NCBI GenBank assembly: GCA_023428135.1
Contig: JAEYZG010000010.1
Coordinates: forward strand, 62,001-126,000
Length of the DNA stretch: 64,000 bases
Source: Bacteroidota bacterium
GTDB lineage: Bacteria; Bacteroidota; Bacteroidia; Cytophagales; Cytophagaceae
Reading direction: 5' to 3'
Below, in pieces: positions 16,881-26,146 of this stretch. Every line of letters starts with the position of its first letter. Position 1 is the first letter of the stretch. The notes beneath the pieces were generated by a model. That model was not told the origin of the DNA, did not search any database, and saw only the letters and a program-made list of their open reading frames with translations. Position numbers and translations under genes: made by a program.

Positions 16881-18260
16881 TTAATGACTTATAACTAATT
16901 TCTTAACAACAGAAGATTCAGGGCTTTCCAATTTCAAATAATAAAGACCTTCCTCCAGTGAATTAACAGGAATTACCTCCTGATCAGTTTTAATTATTCC
17001 ATTAAGGATTACTGAACCATAACAATTGATAAGCTCATAATCCGCCCCTTCAGCATTTTTTACATTGATAAACTCTGATGCCGGATTAGGTAAGATCTCT
17101 ATCTTAGAATTCACTATCGCAGGTTTAGTGTCCAGAATGATAGCCAGCAATTCATCACAATTTCCAAAAGTTTTATCTCCCTTTTTGAAACAGACAGTAG
17201 TCATTTTAAATTCATCCGGTCCGCTTCCCCAATTTGCATCATGATATGAAGTAAGTCCGATTCCAGGGGAATATACATGGTAAAAACTGCCTTCAAAATT
17301 TATTATAGATTTAACTTTCAACGAATCGCGGTCAATATATAGTAATTTATATCCGTCATAATACAACTCATAAGTAAGGTAGGTAGTAATTTCGGAATTA
17401 TAATCATACGTCTCCTCTCTATACTGTTCTAAAGACAACGTATCAACCAAGACTTCCTGATAGCGATTACTTCTTACCCTTCGAATTTTGTAATCATAAG
17501 ATGAACTCCCTTCAATGAACTCTTTACCTATAACTTCATAATAAATCTTACCTCTTGGTAAAAATATTGGTCTAGGGTATAAAGCATCTTCTTCCAGCTG
17601 CCCCCACTTATCACCGATTTCAAAATTGTATATATTTTCAATGGTGGCAAAATAAGTACCCAGCTTCAATTCTTTGATGGCATCCAATCTGTAGGAAGAG
17701 AAATTAATACATGAATATTCATATATATAATCTGGCAATAAATATTCAAATGAGATAGTTGTACTAACAAGTCCTAACGACTTTGATATCTTTATTTCCT
17801 TTCCGTTGCTTAACCCAATAGTAACCAGGGAGTCCATAACCCCGAGTATATTTTCATAGGATTTGGAAATGACAGTCGCTTGAAGATTTCTCTTTTTGGA
17901 AAAAACCCAGGAAGTGTTTACAGGAGAAGCCGTCATCAACAACAAAGTATCATCAGAAGTGATGAAGGAGTAAACGCCCTTAGGTGATTTAATTATTTTT
18001 TTCCCTAATATATTGGTAACCTTGCTTTCCCATGGCAAAGGACCACTATAACTACCATTTCCCAAATACTTCTTATCCAACTCGAATATAGAATCGGGCC
18101 CAACCGCATATACCGAATCAACCCTGAGTGTAATCAGAGTATCTCGATTTGCTGTTGCATATTGATAAGTTAACCCTTTACGCAAAGGATTATAGTCCTG
18201 TGCGAAAAGTACATTTGATGAAAGGCATAGGAATATGCAGAATGTTGTAAAAAATTTCAT
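16881..18260 (-). CDS. Secreted protein of unknown function with T9SS sorting domain
   Basis: About 459 residues. The start is taken at MKFFTTFCIFLCLSSNVLFAQ, a clear signal peptide; a start 24 bases upstream is possible. The body is beta-rich with many Tyr and Ser residues and no motif I recognise. The last 80 residues (IEILPNPASEFINVKN ... GLYYLKLES) are a T9SS type A sorting domain. Its stop lies one base from the convergent stop of the GlxA remnant, so the duplication that made the remnant ended close to this gene. Confidence 0.8.
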   Translation of the reverse strand: MKFFTTFCIFLCLSSNVLFAQDYNPLRKGLTYQYATANRDTLITLRVDSVYAVGPDSIFELDKKYLGNGSYSGPLPWESKVTNILGKKIIKSPKGVYSFITSDDTLLLMTASPVNTSWVFSKKRNLQATVISKSYENILGVMDSLVTIGLSNGKEIKISKSLGLVSTTISFEYLLPDYIYEYSCINFSSYRLDAIKELKLGTYFATIENIYNFEIGDKWGQLEEDALYPRPIFLPRGKIYYEVIGKEFIEGSSSYDYKIRRVRSNRYQEVLVDTLSLEQYREETYDYNSEITTYLTYELYYDGYKLLYIDRDSLKVKSIINFEGSFYHVYSPGIGLTSYHDANWGSGPDEFKMTTVCFKKGDKTFGNCDELLAIILDTKPAIVNSKIEILPNPASEFINVKNAEGADYELINCYGSVILNGIIKTDQEVIPVNSLEEGLYYLKLESPESSVVKKLVISH

Positions 18261-18320
18261 ATTGATTAAAAAGTGTTTTAACAAATATACAAAAAATGAG
18301 CAACGGACGCAATTTTGAAT

Positions 18321-18362
18321 ATTTTCTAATGATGAAGAGGCCTGATTACACCGAACAAGCCT
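18321..18362 (-). terminator. Probable terminator after the intact GH3 gene
   Basis: An inverted repeat GAGGC ... GCCTC (AAGAGGC on one side, GCCTCTT on the other) with a loop of about 17 bases lies between the GH3 stop at 18396 and the next gene. The long loop makes it a moderate call. Confidence 0.5.
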
Positions 18363-18395
18363 CTTTATTAAAGCTTTAAAAAAATAATTTTATTA

Positions 18396-20639
18396 TCATT
18401 TATAATTTAGCAACACCTTTAAATCTCCAACCATTATATCAAAAACCCCTGGCTCAGTGATCCATTTCATATCCTCTGCCACAAAAGCAAGATCACTTGC
18501 GGAAATTTCAAATTCAACTGTCTTTGTTTCACCTGGTTTCAACTCAACCTTTCTAAATGCTCTTAAACGCTTTACAGAAGGCGTAACTGAGGCAAAGTGA
18601 TCTCTTGAATACAATTCTACCGTTTCCAGACCACTACGCTGTCCGGTGTTCTTAACATCCACTGATACCTTGATTTTAGAATCTCCTGTAAGCTGATCAC
18701 TGCTTAACTTTAAATTGCTCAACTCAAAGCTTGTATAACTCAATCCGAATCCAAAAGGATACTGAGGATCAAATTCGTAAAAATACTTGTATTCTGGTTC
18801 TACAATCTCTACTGCTTCATCCAACCACTTGTGATCATAAGTCATAAGCTCTCCTGAATACCGAGGATATGTAAAAGGAAGCTTGCCACTAGGATTATAA
18901 TCTCCGTACAATACATCCGCTACTGCATTACCTCCTTGCGAACCTTGCCAGTATGCCATTAAAATCCCATTTGCATGAGGTTCTACCTCTCTGATAAGCC
19001 TTGGTCTACCTTCCGTGAGTATATATACTAACGGAATAGAAGGATACATCTTTACAATATTGTGAATTCCCGCAATGTCTTCAGCTGGAAGTTCCAGTGT
19101 CTTAGTATTTCCAGGTGTCTCTGCGTATGCATCTTCACCTAAAGTGACGATGATGTAATCAGGCTTAACGTCTGAATTGATCTCTTTAAAGTCCTTTTTG
19201 TACACAATATTTGCCCCTCCCGCCTTTCTTTTCAAAGCTTCCAGAATCGTGAGATCAGTCTTTGGGAAATACTCAGGTTTGCGTCCCTGCCAGGTATAGG
19301 ACCAGGCCCCGTTCAAAGCCGTAAGTGAATTTGCATAAGGTCCAACAACCAGGACTTTTTTATTCTTTTCTAATGGTAGCACCTGATCTGCATTTTTTAA
19401 AAGAGTAATTGATTCCCTTGCTGCAGTTAAAGCTGCTTGCTTATACTCCGGCAAACCAAAATTTTTAACTGCTTCCTTTTCTACATATGGTCTTTCAAAA
19501 ATTCCCAGATCAAATTTAAGATCAAGGATTCTCTTTACAGATTCATTGATGCGCTCTTCTTTTATTCTCCCTTCTTTTACCAATGCTATCAAATCATCAT
19601 AAAAGCTAAAGTCAAAGGGGACAATACACATGTCAATACCTGCATTTACAGAAAGATAAACGGCCTCTTTATGATTCTCTGCTACCCTGTGGCGCTCTGT
19701 AAGTTTTTTAATATCCTCCCAATCAGTGATGATAATGCCTTTGTAGTTCAATTCATTTCTCAACACATCCGTAAGTAAATATCTGCTGGCATGGACAGGA
19801 ATTCCATTGACCTCACCAGAGTTTACCATCAATGTATGGGAACCCGCCTCTACAGCAGCTTTGAAAGGTGGTAGAAAATACTCTCTCAGATTAATTTCCG
19901 GTATATATGCTGCTGCCCTGTCTTTACCATTAGCAGGAACGGAATACCCCACAAAATGCTTCATACAAGATGCCACACTGGTAAAGTCATTAAGGCTCTT
20001 ACCTTCATAACCTTTTATCGAAGCCACACCCATTACTTTTGTCAGAAGCACATCTTCTCCAAATGTTTCCGGAAAACGAGGCCATAAGGGTTGCCTTCCC
20101 ACATCAAGGACAGGAGAAAAATTGTATCTGATACCCGAAGCTCTGACTTCCTTTGCTGTAATCTCCGCACACAACTTTACAAGCTCAGGATTTCTGGTAG
20201 CTGCAAGGCCAAGATTGTGTGGAAACAATGTAGAATTGAGAGTAAAGTTTGTTCCATGCACAGCATCAATACAATATAAGAAAGGGATCTTAAGTCTTGT
20301 TTCAGTTAAAGACACTTTCTGTATTTCGTTAATCAACTTATGCCACTCTTCTATACTATAAGCATGCTTTACTACATTCTGAATAGAACCAACATAATGC
20401 TTTACTATAACATCCCTTAACTTTACCGGATCAACCTTAAGAGGATCGTCAGATGGCTCAGTAATGGACGAAAGTGTGAGATTAGTCATCTGACCAACCT
20501 TCTCTTCCAACGTCATTTTAGAAACAAGCTCTAAAACAATTTTGTTTTTATCTCCTTTCTGTGCAACAGATGTAAAAGGAATAATTAAAGAAAGAAACAG
20601 GCAACATAGCTGCCTGTCGAATTTATTAATTGAAAACAT
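18396..20639 (-). CDS. bglX: Glycoside hydrolase family 3 beta-glucosidase (BglX-like)
   Basis: Protein of 747 residues, usual for periplasmic BglX. A signal peptide ends at SVAQK (about residue 27). The GH3 N-terminal barrel carries KMTLEEKVGQM, PFLYCIDAVHG and the catalytic nucleophile in GIIITDWED (Asp306). The second alpha/beta sandwich domain follows from about 410 (ESITLLKNADQVLPLEKNKK), and a fibronectin III-like domain ends the protein. It cleaves beta-linked glucosyl or similar residues from oligosaccharides. A near-identical C-terminal piece is at 15761-16374. The gene leads into or follows the sugar-catabolic cluster upstream on the same strand. Confidence 0.95.
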   Translation of the reverse strand: MFSINKFDRQLCCLFLSLIIPFTSVAQKGDKNKIVLELVSKMTLEEKVGQMTNLTLSSITEPSDDPLKVDPVKLRDVIVKHYVGSIQNVVKHAYSIEEWHKLINEIQKVSLTETRLKIPFLYCIDAVHGTNFTLNSTLFPHNLGLAATRNPELVKLCAEITAKEVRASGIRYNFSPVLDVGRQPLWPRFPETFGEDVLLTKVMGVASIKGYEGKSLNDFTSVASCMKHFVGYSVPANGKDRAAAYIPEINLREYFLPPFKAAVEAGSHTLMVNSGEVNGIPVHASRYLLTDVLRNELNYKGIIITDWEDIKKLTERHRVAENHKEAVYLSVNAGIDMCIVPFDFSFYDDLIALVKEGRIKEERINESVKRILDLKFDLGIFERPYVEKEAVKNFGLPEYKQAALTAARESITLLKNADQVLPLEKNKKVLVVGPYANSLTALNGAWSYTWQGRKPEYFPKTDLTILEALKRKAGGANIVYKKDFKEINSDVKPDYIIVTLGEDAYAETPGNTKTLELPAEDIAGIHNIVKMYPSIPLVYILTEGRPRLIREVEPHANGILMAYWQGSQGGNAVADVLYGDYNPSGKLPFTYPRYSGELMTYDHKWLDEAVEIVEPEYKYFYEFDPQYPFGFGLSYTSFELSNLKLSSDQLTGDSKIKVSVDVKNTGQRSGLETVELYSRDHFASVTPSVKRLRAFRKVELKPGETKTVEFEISASDLAFVAEDMKWITEPGVFDIMVGDLKVLLNYK

Positions 20640-20683
20640 AAAAGTCTTTTTATAAAAGGTTGTTTTTACTTACAATGCAGAAG

Positions 20684-21655
20684 CTATTGAGACCATGAGG
20701 TCGGCACCCTGTCCCAGCGATGTTCTTTAAGTTTTTCCAGAAGCTCCTTTGACAAACCTTTACCATCACTGACAGCAAGATTACTTTTAGCATGATGAAG
20801 CTTCCGCATCCCTGGAATCGTAGTAGCCACATCTTTATTGCTGAGAATAAATCTGAGCGCCATTTCCGGCATCGTCATATCAGAAGGAACTAATGGTTTT
20901 AAATTCTCGGCATGTTCAACACTTGAAATAAGATTTTCAGGAACAAAATAAGTGGCTCTCCAGTCTCCTTCAGGAAACTTAGTTTCTTTTGTAAGCAAAC
21001 CTGTAAGTGTGCCTTCGTCAAATGGTACACGGGCAATTACTCCTACATTGTGTTCCTTACATACAGGGAATAATTCGTCTTCAGGGTTCTGATCAAAAAT
21101 ATTATAAATTACCTGTATACCATCTATTAAGCCAGTTCTAATAGTGTCAATGCAATTAGCAGGTTCCCATCTGTTGACACTTATACCCATTGCCGCAATT
21201 TTCCCTTGCGCTTTCAATTGCTCCAAAGCCTTCTGCCATTCTTCATGATGCGCCCATGAATCTTCCCAAACATGGAATTGCTGAAGATCTATTCTTTCCA
21301 CACCAAGGTTTTTCAAACTCATCTCTGTGTATTTGATGATATGCTCGGCAGGAAAACATTCTTCTAATTTATAATGACTTTTAGATGGCCATTTAAAATT
21401 TTTAGGTGGAATTTTTGTAGCGACATAAAGCTTTTTAGAAGCGTTTCTTCTCAACAAATCTCCGAGAATTCTTTCACTCGCTCCTTCTCCATATCCCCAG
21501 GCAGTATCAAAAAAATTACAACCTGCTTCTACTGCGTAATCAAGAGAGCTTAAAGTTTCTTTATCATCATTGCCAGTCCAGCCGGCAAGTCCCCACATAC
21601 CATAACCGATTTCACCGATCTTCCAGCCGGTACGTCCAAATGTTCTGTATTGCAT
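20684..21655 (-). CDS. Aldo/keto reductase
   Basis: Protein of 323 residues of the general stress/YajO-like aldo/keto reductase type. It begins MQYRTFGRTGWKIGEIGYGMWGLAGW and has the catalytic region FFDTAWGYGEGASERILGDLL. Lys appears in YVATKIPPK and the C-terminal NADPH site in TTIPGMRKLHHAKSNLA. It reduces carbonyls, probably of a sugar or sugar derivative given the neighbours. It sits 34 bp after the TolB-like gene on the same strand. Confidence 0.92.
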   Translation of the reverse strand: MQYRTFGRTGWKIGEIGYGMWGLAGWTGNDDKETLSSLDYAVEAGCNFFDTAWGYGEGASERILGDLLRRNASKKLYVATKIPPKNFKWPSKSHYKLEECFPAEHIIKYTEMSLKNLGVERIDLQQFHVWEDSWAHHEEWQKALEQLKAQGKIAAMGISVNRWEPANCIDTIRTGLIDGIQVIYNIFDQNPEDELFPVCKEHNVGVIARVPFDEGTLTGLLTKETKFPEGDWRATYFVPENLISSVEHAENLKPLVPSDMTMPEMALRFILSNKDVATTIPGMRKLHHAKSNLAVSDGKGLSKELLEKLKEHRWDRVPTSWSQ

Positions 21656-21689
21656 TGTTATTGTTATTTATAATATTTAGAAAAGATCA

Positions 21690-22601
21690 TTATTTATTCA
21701 ACTGATTATAGCTTACAAAAGCGAACCGTTTGCTATCAGGTGACCATGAAGGCACATTGATCGTACCTTGTCCACCAAACAGCTCCGCCAACACTTCAGG
21801 CTTACCTCCGGAGAAAGGCATTAATCTCAAACGAACATGTTTATTGGCAGGATGACCATCCACATCTTTATCGTATGAAACAAAGACCAACCACTTACCG
21901 TCGGGAGAAGGGTGGGGAAACCAGTCATTATATTCATCGAATGTCATTTGGGTTTGCTCGCTGCCATCGGGTTTCATTCTCCATATTTTCATTCTGCCTG
22001 TTCGCACAGAATTAAAATAGATGTATTTCCCATCGTAAGAATAATCAGGACCATCGTCCAGACCAGCTGCAGAAGTAAGGCGCGTTTCCTTTCCTCCTAT
22101 TACAGGAATAGAATAAATATCAAACTCACCATTCCTCTCGGCACAATAAGCCAACGTCTTCCCGTCAGGAGACCAACCATGCCAGTATGAAGGGCCTACA
22201 GGAGTTACTGCTACAGGAATTCCTCCGGTTATAGGACAAGTATAAATGATAGAATTCCCTGTTTTACTTTCGTGATGACTTATCACCAATTGGGAATTAT
22301 CAGGGGATATGCCATGGTCATTATTACACTTTGTGGCAAAGCCAGTATTGATTAATTCAGGTTTGCCTCCGAAATTAAATTTATAGATTCTGCCATTGCT
22401 GTTGTAAACTAAAAACTTCCCATCTCTTGACCAGTTGGGAGCTTCAAAATGTTCATCTGATTTATAGACCACACTCCTCTTTTTTGTTTCCAGATCATAA
22501 ACCTCCAGAAAGCTTTCAACCTTTTCTTCCTGAATCTTCAGCACATATGCAGAAGCCATTATGAGAACACAACATCCGACAAAAAGAAATTTCTTTTTCA
22601 T
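21690..22601 (-). CDS. TolB-like (PD40 beta-propeller) exported protein
   Basis: Protein of 303 residues with an N-terminal signal or anchor (KKKFLFVGCCVLIMASAYVL). It has about six PD40-type blades with recurring motifs W-S-x-D-G-K (for example NWSRDGKFLVY, GWSPDGKTLAY, PSPDGKWLVFVS, SWSPDSKRFAFVS). Such proteins fold as beta-propellers and are often binding modules. A role in recognising a carbohydrate for the surrounding sugar genes is inference. Confidence 0.82.
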   Translation of the reverse strand: MKKKFLFVGCCVLIMASAYVLKIQEEKVESFLEVYDLETKKRSVVYKSDEHFEAPNWSRDGKFLVYNSNGRIYKFNFGGKPELINTGFATKCNNDHGISPDNSQLVISHHESKTGNSIIYTCPITGGIPVAVTPVGPSYWHGWSPDGKTLAYCAERNGEFDIYSIPVIGGKETRLTSAAGLDDGPDYSYDGKYIYFNSVRTGRMKIWRMKPDGSEQTQMTFDEYNDWFPHPSPDGKWLVFVSYDKDVDGHPANKHVRLRLMPFSGGKPEVLAELFGGQGTINVPSWSPDSKRFAFVSYNQLNK

Positions 22602-22689
22602 AAAATCATTAACTAGTACTTATAACTCAAAATCCCACATCTCAAACCCTCCTCATAAAGTAGAAGGAAGAAGTTCCGAAAAAACTACA

Positions 22690-22740
22690 GAGTCCATTAC
22701 TTTTTACTTTAAGCTTTATACTTTCTGCTTTCAGCTTTGA
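22690..22740. repeat. Low-complexity CTTT-rich tract
   Basis: Between the TolB-like and isomerase genes the plus strand shows five CTTT units at irregular short spacing (ACTTTAAGCTTTATACTTTC, then TGCTTTCAGCTTT). No function is evident. It separates the two genes of the cluster by 141 bp. Confidence 0.5.
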
Positions 22741-22742
22741 AC

Positions 22743-23753
22743 TTATTTCGCGAAGTCATCAAAACTACGCTCACTCACCTTAATAATATTTTTGCTAATA
22801 AACTCAGCTCCCTCTTTCGCTCCGTCCAATTGGTTCTTAAGACAACATTCCCATTCAAGCACGGCCCATCCGGAAAAATCATATTGAGCAAGCTTGCTGA
22901 ATATTGATTTGAAATTTACTTGTCCGTCTCCCAGAGACCGGAACCTTCCTGGCCTGTTTATCCATTCCTGATATCCACCATATACACCTGATCTTCCTGT
23001 AGGATTGAACTCCGCGTCTTTCACATGAAACATTTTAATATGTTCATGATAAATATCAATATAATCGAGATAGTTGATTTGCTGTAACAGCAAGTGACTT
23101 GGATCATATAGAATCTTTACTCTTTTATGATTACCTGTGGCTTCCAGAAATCTCTCAAAGGTAATACCATCATGTAAATCCTCTCCCGGATGTATCTCAT
23201 AACAAAGATCAACTCCTGCATCTTCAAAGGCATCCAGAATTGGAGTCCACCTTTTTGCAAGTTCCTTGAAAGTATCTTCGACCTGGTCAGGTTTCCTTTG
23301 AGGCCATGGATACACAGTATGCCACATCAAAGCACCGGAAAAAGTAGCATGTGCATTCAGTCCTATGTGCTGACTAGCCTTTGCTGCATATTTTAATTGC
23401 TGAATTGCCCAATCAGTTCGGGCCTTATAATTACCTCTTAATTCAAGCGGAGTAAACCCATCAAACTGATCGCTGAGAGCAGGATTAACTGCAACAAGCT
23501 GGCCCTGCAAGTGAGTAGACAGTTCTGTTATTTCTAAACCAGCAGTTTTAACTATGCCTTTTAATTCATCAGCATAGGTTTTACTTTCTGCTGCTTTTTT
23601 AAGGTCTATACATCTTGTATCCCATGTAGGGATTTGTATTCCTTTAAAACCTAATGATGCCGCCCATTTACAACAATTCTGCAATGAATTGAAAGGTGCC
23701 TTATCATCCATAAACTGAGCTAAAAAGATCCCGGGGCCCTTGATAGTTTTCAT
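22743..23753 (-). CDS. Sugar phosphate isomerase/epimerase (xylose isomerase-like TIM barrel)
   Basis: Protein of 336 residues with AP-endonuclease-2/xylose-isomerase-like TIM barrel features. These include LSTHLQGQLVAVNP, HATFSGALMW, LCYEIHPGEDLHDG, ILYDPSHLLLQ and MFHVKDAEFNPTGR, giving the His, Glu and Asp residues of the metal site. It ends 8 bp into spacing with the dehydrogenase gene just upstream, so the two are translationally close. It probably isomerises or cleaves a (keto-)sugar. Confidence 0.9.
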   Translation of the reverse strand: MKTIKGPGIFLAQFMDDKAPFNSLQNCCKWAASLGFKGIQIPTWDTRCIDLKKAAESKTYADELKGIVKTAGLEITELSTHLQGQLVAVNPALSDQFDGFTPLELRGNYKARTDWAIQQLKYAAKASQHIGLNAHATFSGALMWHTVYPWPQRKPDQVEDTFKELAKRWTPILDAFEDAGVDLCYEIHPGEDLHDGITFERFLEATGNHKRVKILYDPSHLLLQQINYLDYIDIYHEHIKMFHVKDAEFNPTGRSGVYGGYQEWINRPGRFRSLGDGQVNFKSIFSKLAQYDFSGWAVLEWECCLKNQLDGAKEGAEFISKNIIKVSERSFDDFAK

Positions 23754-23760
23754 CTGTATT

Positions 23761-24915
23761 CTATAATTTTACCCACTGGGCATTTTTACTTCCTGATTCA
23801 ATAACTGCTTCTATAAAGCGCATTCCCCTGACTCCGTCTTCAATGTCCGGAAAATCAAACTCATCATCCATTCCTTTATGCTTTCCTTGAATCGCTCTGG
23901 CAATCTCTTTATAGATATTTGCAAGTGATTCAATGTATCCCTCAGGATGACCTCCCGGAAGTCTCGCTCCGTCCAGTGCAGATTTTGAAAGATAGTTCTT
24001 ATCCACTCCTGTCCTATATATTTGAACTGGCTCTCCAGCCATTTTAACCAGCAGACTATTAGGTTCAGATTGCAGCCATTCTAAACTACCCTTCTCTCCA
24101 TAAATTCTGATCTTCAATTCATTTTCCTCGCCTATAGCTATCTGACTTGAAAATAAAACTCCCTTTGCTCCATTATCAAATCTTAATAAAACGCTTGCAT
24201 CGTCATCAAGCTTTCTTCCTTTCACAAAAGTGGATACATCAGCGCTCACCTCAGAGATCTTTAAGCCGGTAATATATTCGGCAAGGTTTTCAGCATGAGT
24301 TCCAATATCTCCGACACAACAACTTATTCCTGCTTTTTCAGGGTCTGTCCTCCAGTCAGCCTGCTTCTGGCCTGAATCTTCAATTCTCGCCGCTAGCCAA
24401 CCCTGCATATATTCAGCAATTACCTTTCTGATTGGTCCGATCTTTCCACTATTGACAATTGATCTGGCTTCCTTTACCATCGGATAACCAGTATAATTAT
24501 GCATAAGGCCAAAAGTAAGTCCAGACTGCTTAACCTTATCGCGAAGGATCAATGCTTCTGAATAAGAGAATGCAACAGGCTTTTCACACAAAACATGAAA
24601 GCCATTATCCAGAGCCAGCATAGCAGGTTTAGCATGGAGGTAGTTCGGCGTTACGATGGAAACAAAATCCATACGTACATCTTCAGGCAAAAACCTTTCT
24701 TGAATAATCATTTCTTCAAAGGAAGCATATGTTCTGTCTGGAGATAAATACAGAGCAGCGCCGGTAGCCTTTGATTTACTTTCACTACTGCTGAATGCCC
24801 CGCACACCAACTCTATTTCCCCATCGAGAGATGCAGCCATACGATGGACAGCCCCAATAAAAGCATCCTGCCCACCTCCAACCATGCCCATTCTTATTTT
24901 TCTTTTCATCGTCAA
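23761..24915 (-). CDS. Gfo/Idh/MocA family oxidoreductase
   Basis: Protein of 384 residues. Residues 1-130 form a Rossmann fold with MGMVGGGQDAFIGAVH and the family motif HVLCEKPVAFSYSEA, where the Lys is catalytic. A C-terminal alpha/beta domain follows with GDIGTHAENLAEYITG, the His that helps bind substrate. It oxidises or reduces a sugar or inositol derivative with NAD(P). It lies 7 bp upstream of the TIM-barrel isomerase, so together they form a catabolic pair. Confidence 0.93.
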   Translation of the reverse strand: MTMKRKIRMGMVGGGQDAFIGAVHRMAASLDGEIELVCGAFSSSESKSKATGAALYLSPDRTYASFEEMIIQERFLPEDVRMDFVSIVTPNYLHAKPAMLALDNGFHVLCEKPVAFSYSEALILRDKVKQSGLTFGLMHNYTGYPMVKEARSIVNSGKIGPIRKVIAEYMQGWLAARIEDSGQKQADWRTDPEKAGISCCVGDIGTHAENLAEYITGLKISEVSADVSTFVKGRKLDDDASVLLRFDNGAKGVLFSSQIAIGEENELKIRIYGEKGSLEWLQSEPNSLLVKMAGEPVQIYRTGVDKNYLSKSALDGARLPGGHPEGYIESLANIYKEIARAIQGKHKGMDDEFDFPDIEDGVRGMRFIEAVIESGSKNAQWVKL

Positions 24916-24957
24916 ATGACTTCCTAATTATTAGTTTAAAGACTGATAGCAATCGGA

Positions 24958-24995
24958 CATAGGGGTCCACCCTATGCTGCCCCCCCTCCGGGGGC
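24958..24995. repeat. GC-rich double hairpin in an AT-rich gap
   Basis: Two adjacent inverted repeats. CATAGGG (24958-24964) pairs with CCCTATG (24970-24976) around GTCCA, and then GCCCCC (24979-24984) pairs with GGGGGC (24990-24995) around a 5-base loop. The GC content is far above the surroundings. It resembles interspersed REP-like elements of Bacteroidota, but only one copy is in this window. Confidence 0.5.
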
Positions 24996-25198
24996 GTAAT
25001 GTAACCTTTGCTATGTTGCATCACTAGCAATAAGTCCTTTATCAATCTACTGTATGTTCTTACATTTTATGTAAGCCAAAATTATTTAACTCTATCTTCT
25101 CATATTGTTAAGTTGACGGCCATGTCCTTCAGGAGAAGGGAATAGCCAACTATAATTAATAGCATCCACTTTAACTTTACGCCTTCCGCGCTTTAAGC

Positions 25199-26146
25199 TT
25201 ACTTGATTTCTGTCCTCACTTTCTCCAGCAACTTCTTAGTAGCTCTTATCCCAGCATATTCATCAAGTAACTCTCCTTCGTATTCTATACCTATATAACC
25301 CTTATAATTAGAGGCCTTGACAAGTTCAAGCATCTTTTTATAATCTATATCTGATTCATTCCCATTTGAATCAAAGTTAAAAGCTTTAGCGCTGACGCCT
25401 TTTGCATAGGGCAACATCTCTTTGACTCCTTTGTATCTGTCATACCAATCTATACACGGTGATTCCCAGAGGTCACCCTTCTCTCTTCTCATACAAAAAT
25501 TTCCAAAGTCAGGCAGGGTTCCACAAAAAGGATTGTTGATTTGCTTTATTACTTCAGCCAATAAAGCTCCATTGGAAGAATGCTGCCCGTGATTTTCGAC
25601 TATGACATTCACCTTATGATTTGCTCCATATTCAGCAAGTTTACCTAACCCATCAATTGATGCAGCTTTCCATTCTTCATCAGAGCCTGCACCGTGCAGG
25701 TTTACTCGAATAGAATGGCACCCCAGAAATTTAGCAGCATCAACCCATTTATAATGATTTTCAACTGCCCTCATCCTTTCTAAAGATACTGTAGAAGACA
25801 ATGAGCCTTCATTGTCTATCATGATGAGTAAATTTTTTACTCCATTGTCTTTCGCTCTTTGTTTTAAACTTTTCAGATATTCCTGGTCTTTTGCTTTATC
25901 TGCAAAGAACTGATTCACATATTCAATCGCGTCCAGTCCGAACTCTTTTCTTGCAACTGAAGCAAAATCAAGCGTTGTAAGTTTCCCTGAAAACATAGCT
26001 TTGTGAAGGGACCACTGAGCCAGAGAGATTTTAAAATCAAATGTATCAGCAGCAAATAAAGCTGAAGGAATGGAAGAAAGTAATGTAATTCCTCCTGCAA
26101 ACACACTTGCTTCCTTTATAAAAGTACGTCTGTCTTTTGTTATCAT
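25199..26146 (-). CDS. Exported sugar phosphate isomerase/epimerase family protein
   Basis: Protein of 315 residues. The N-terminus TKDRRTFIKEASVFAGGITLLS has a twin-arginine-like motif followed by a hydrophobic stretch and a cleavage site near ALFAADT. The mature part is a TIM barrel of the xylose isomerase-like family with KISLAQWSLHKAMF, HSIRVNLHGAG, VIVENHGQHSSNG, FCGTLPDFGNF and YIGIEYEGELLDE. It probably acts in the periplasm on a sugar. It is separated from the dehydrogenase by about 280 bp, so it may have its own promoter. Confidence 0.88.
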   Translation of the reverse strand: MITKDRRTFIKEASVFAGGITLLSSIPSALFAADTFDFKISLAQWSLHKAMFSGKLTTLDFASVARKEFGLDAIEYVNQFFADKAKDQEYLKSLKQRAKDNGVKNLLIMIDNEGSLSSTVSLERMRAVENHYKWVDAAKFLGCHSIRVNLHGAGSDEEWKAASIDGLGKLAEYGANHKVNVIVENHGQHSSNGALLAEVIKQINNPFCGTLPDFGNFCMRREKGDLWESPCIDWYDRYKGVKEMLPYAKGVSAKAFNFDSNGNESDIDYKKMLELVKASNYKGYIGIEYEGELLDEYAGIRATKKLLEKVRTEIK

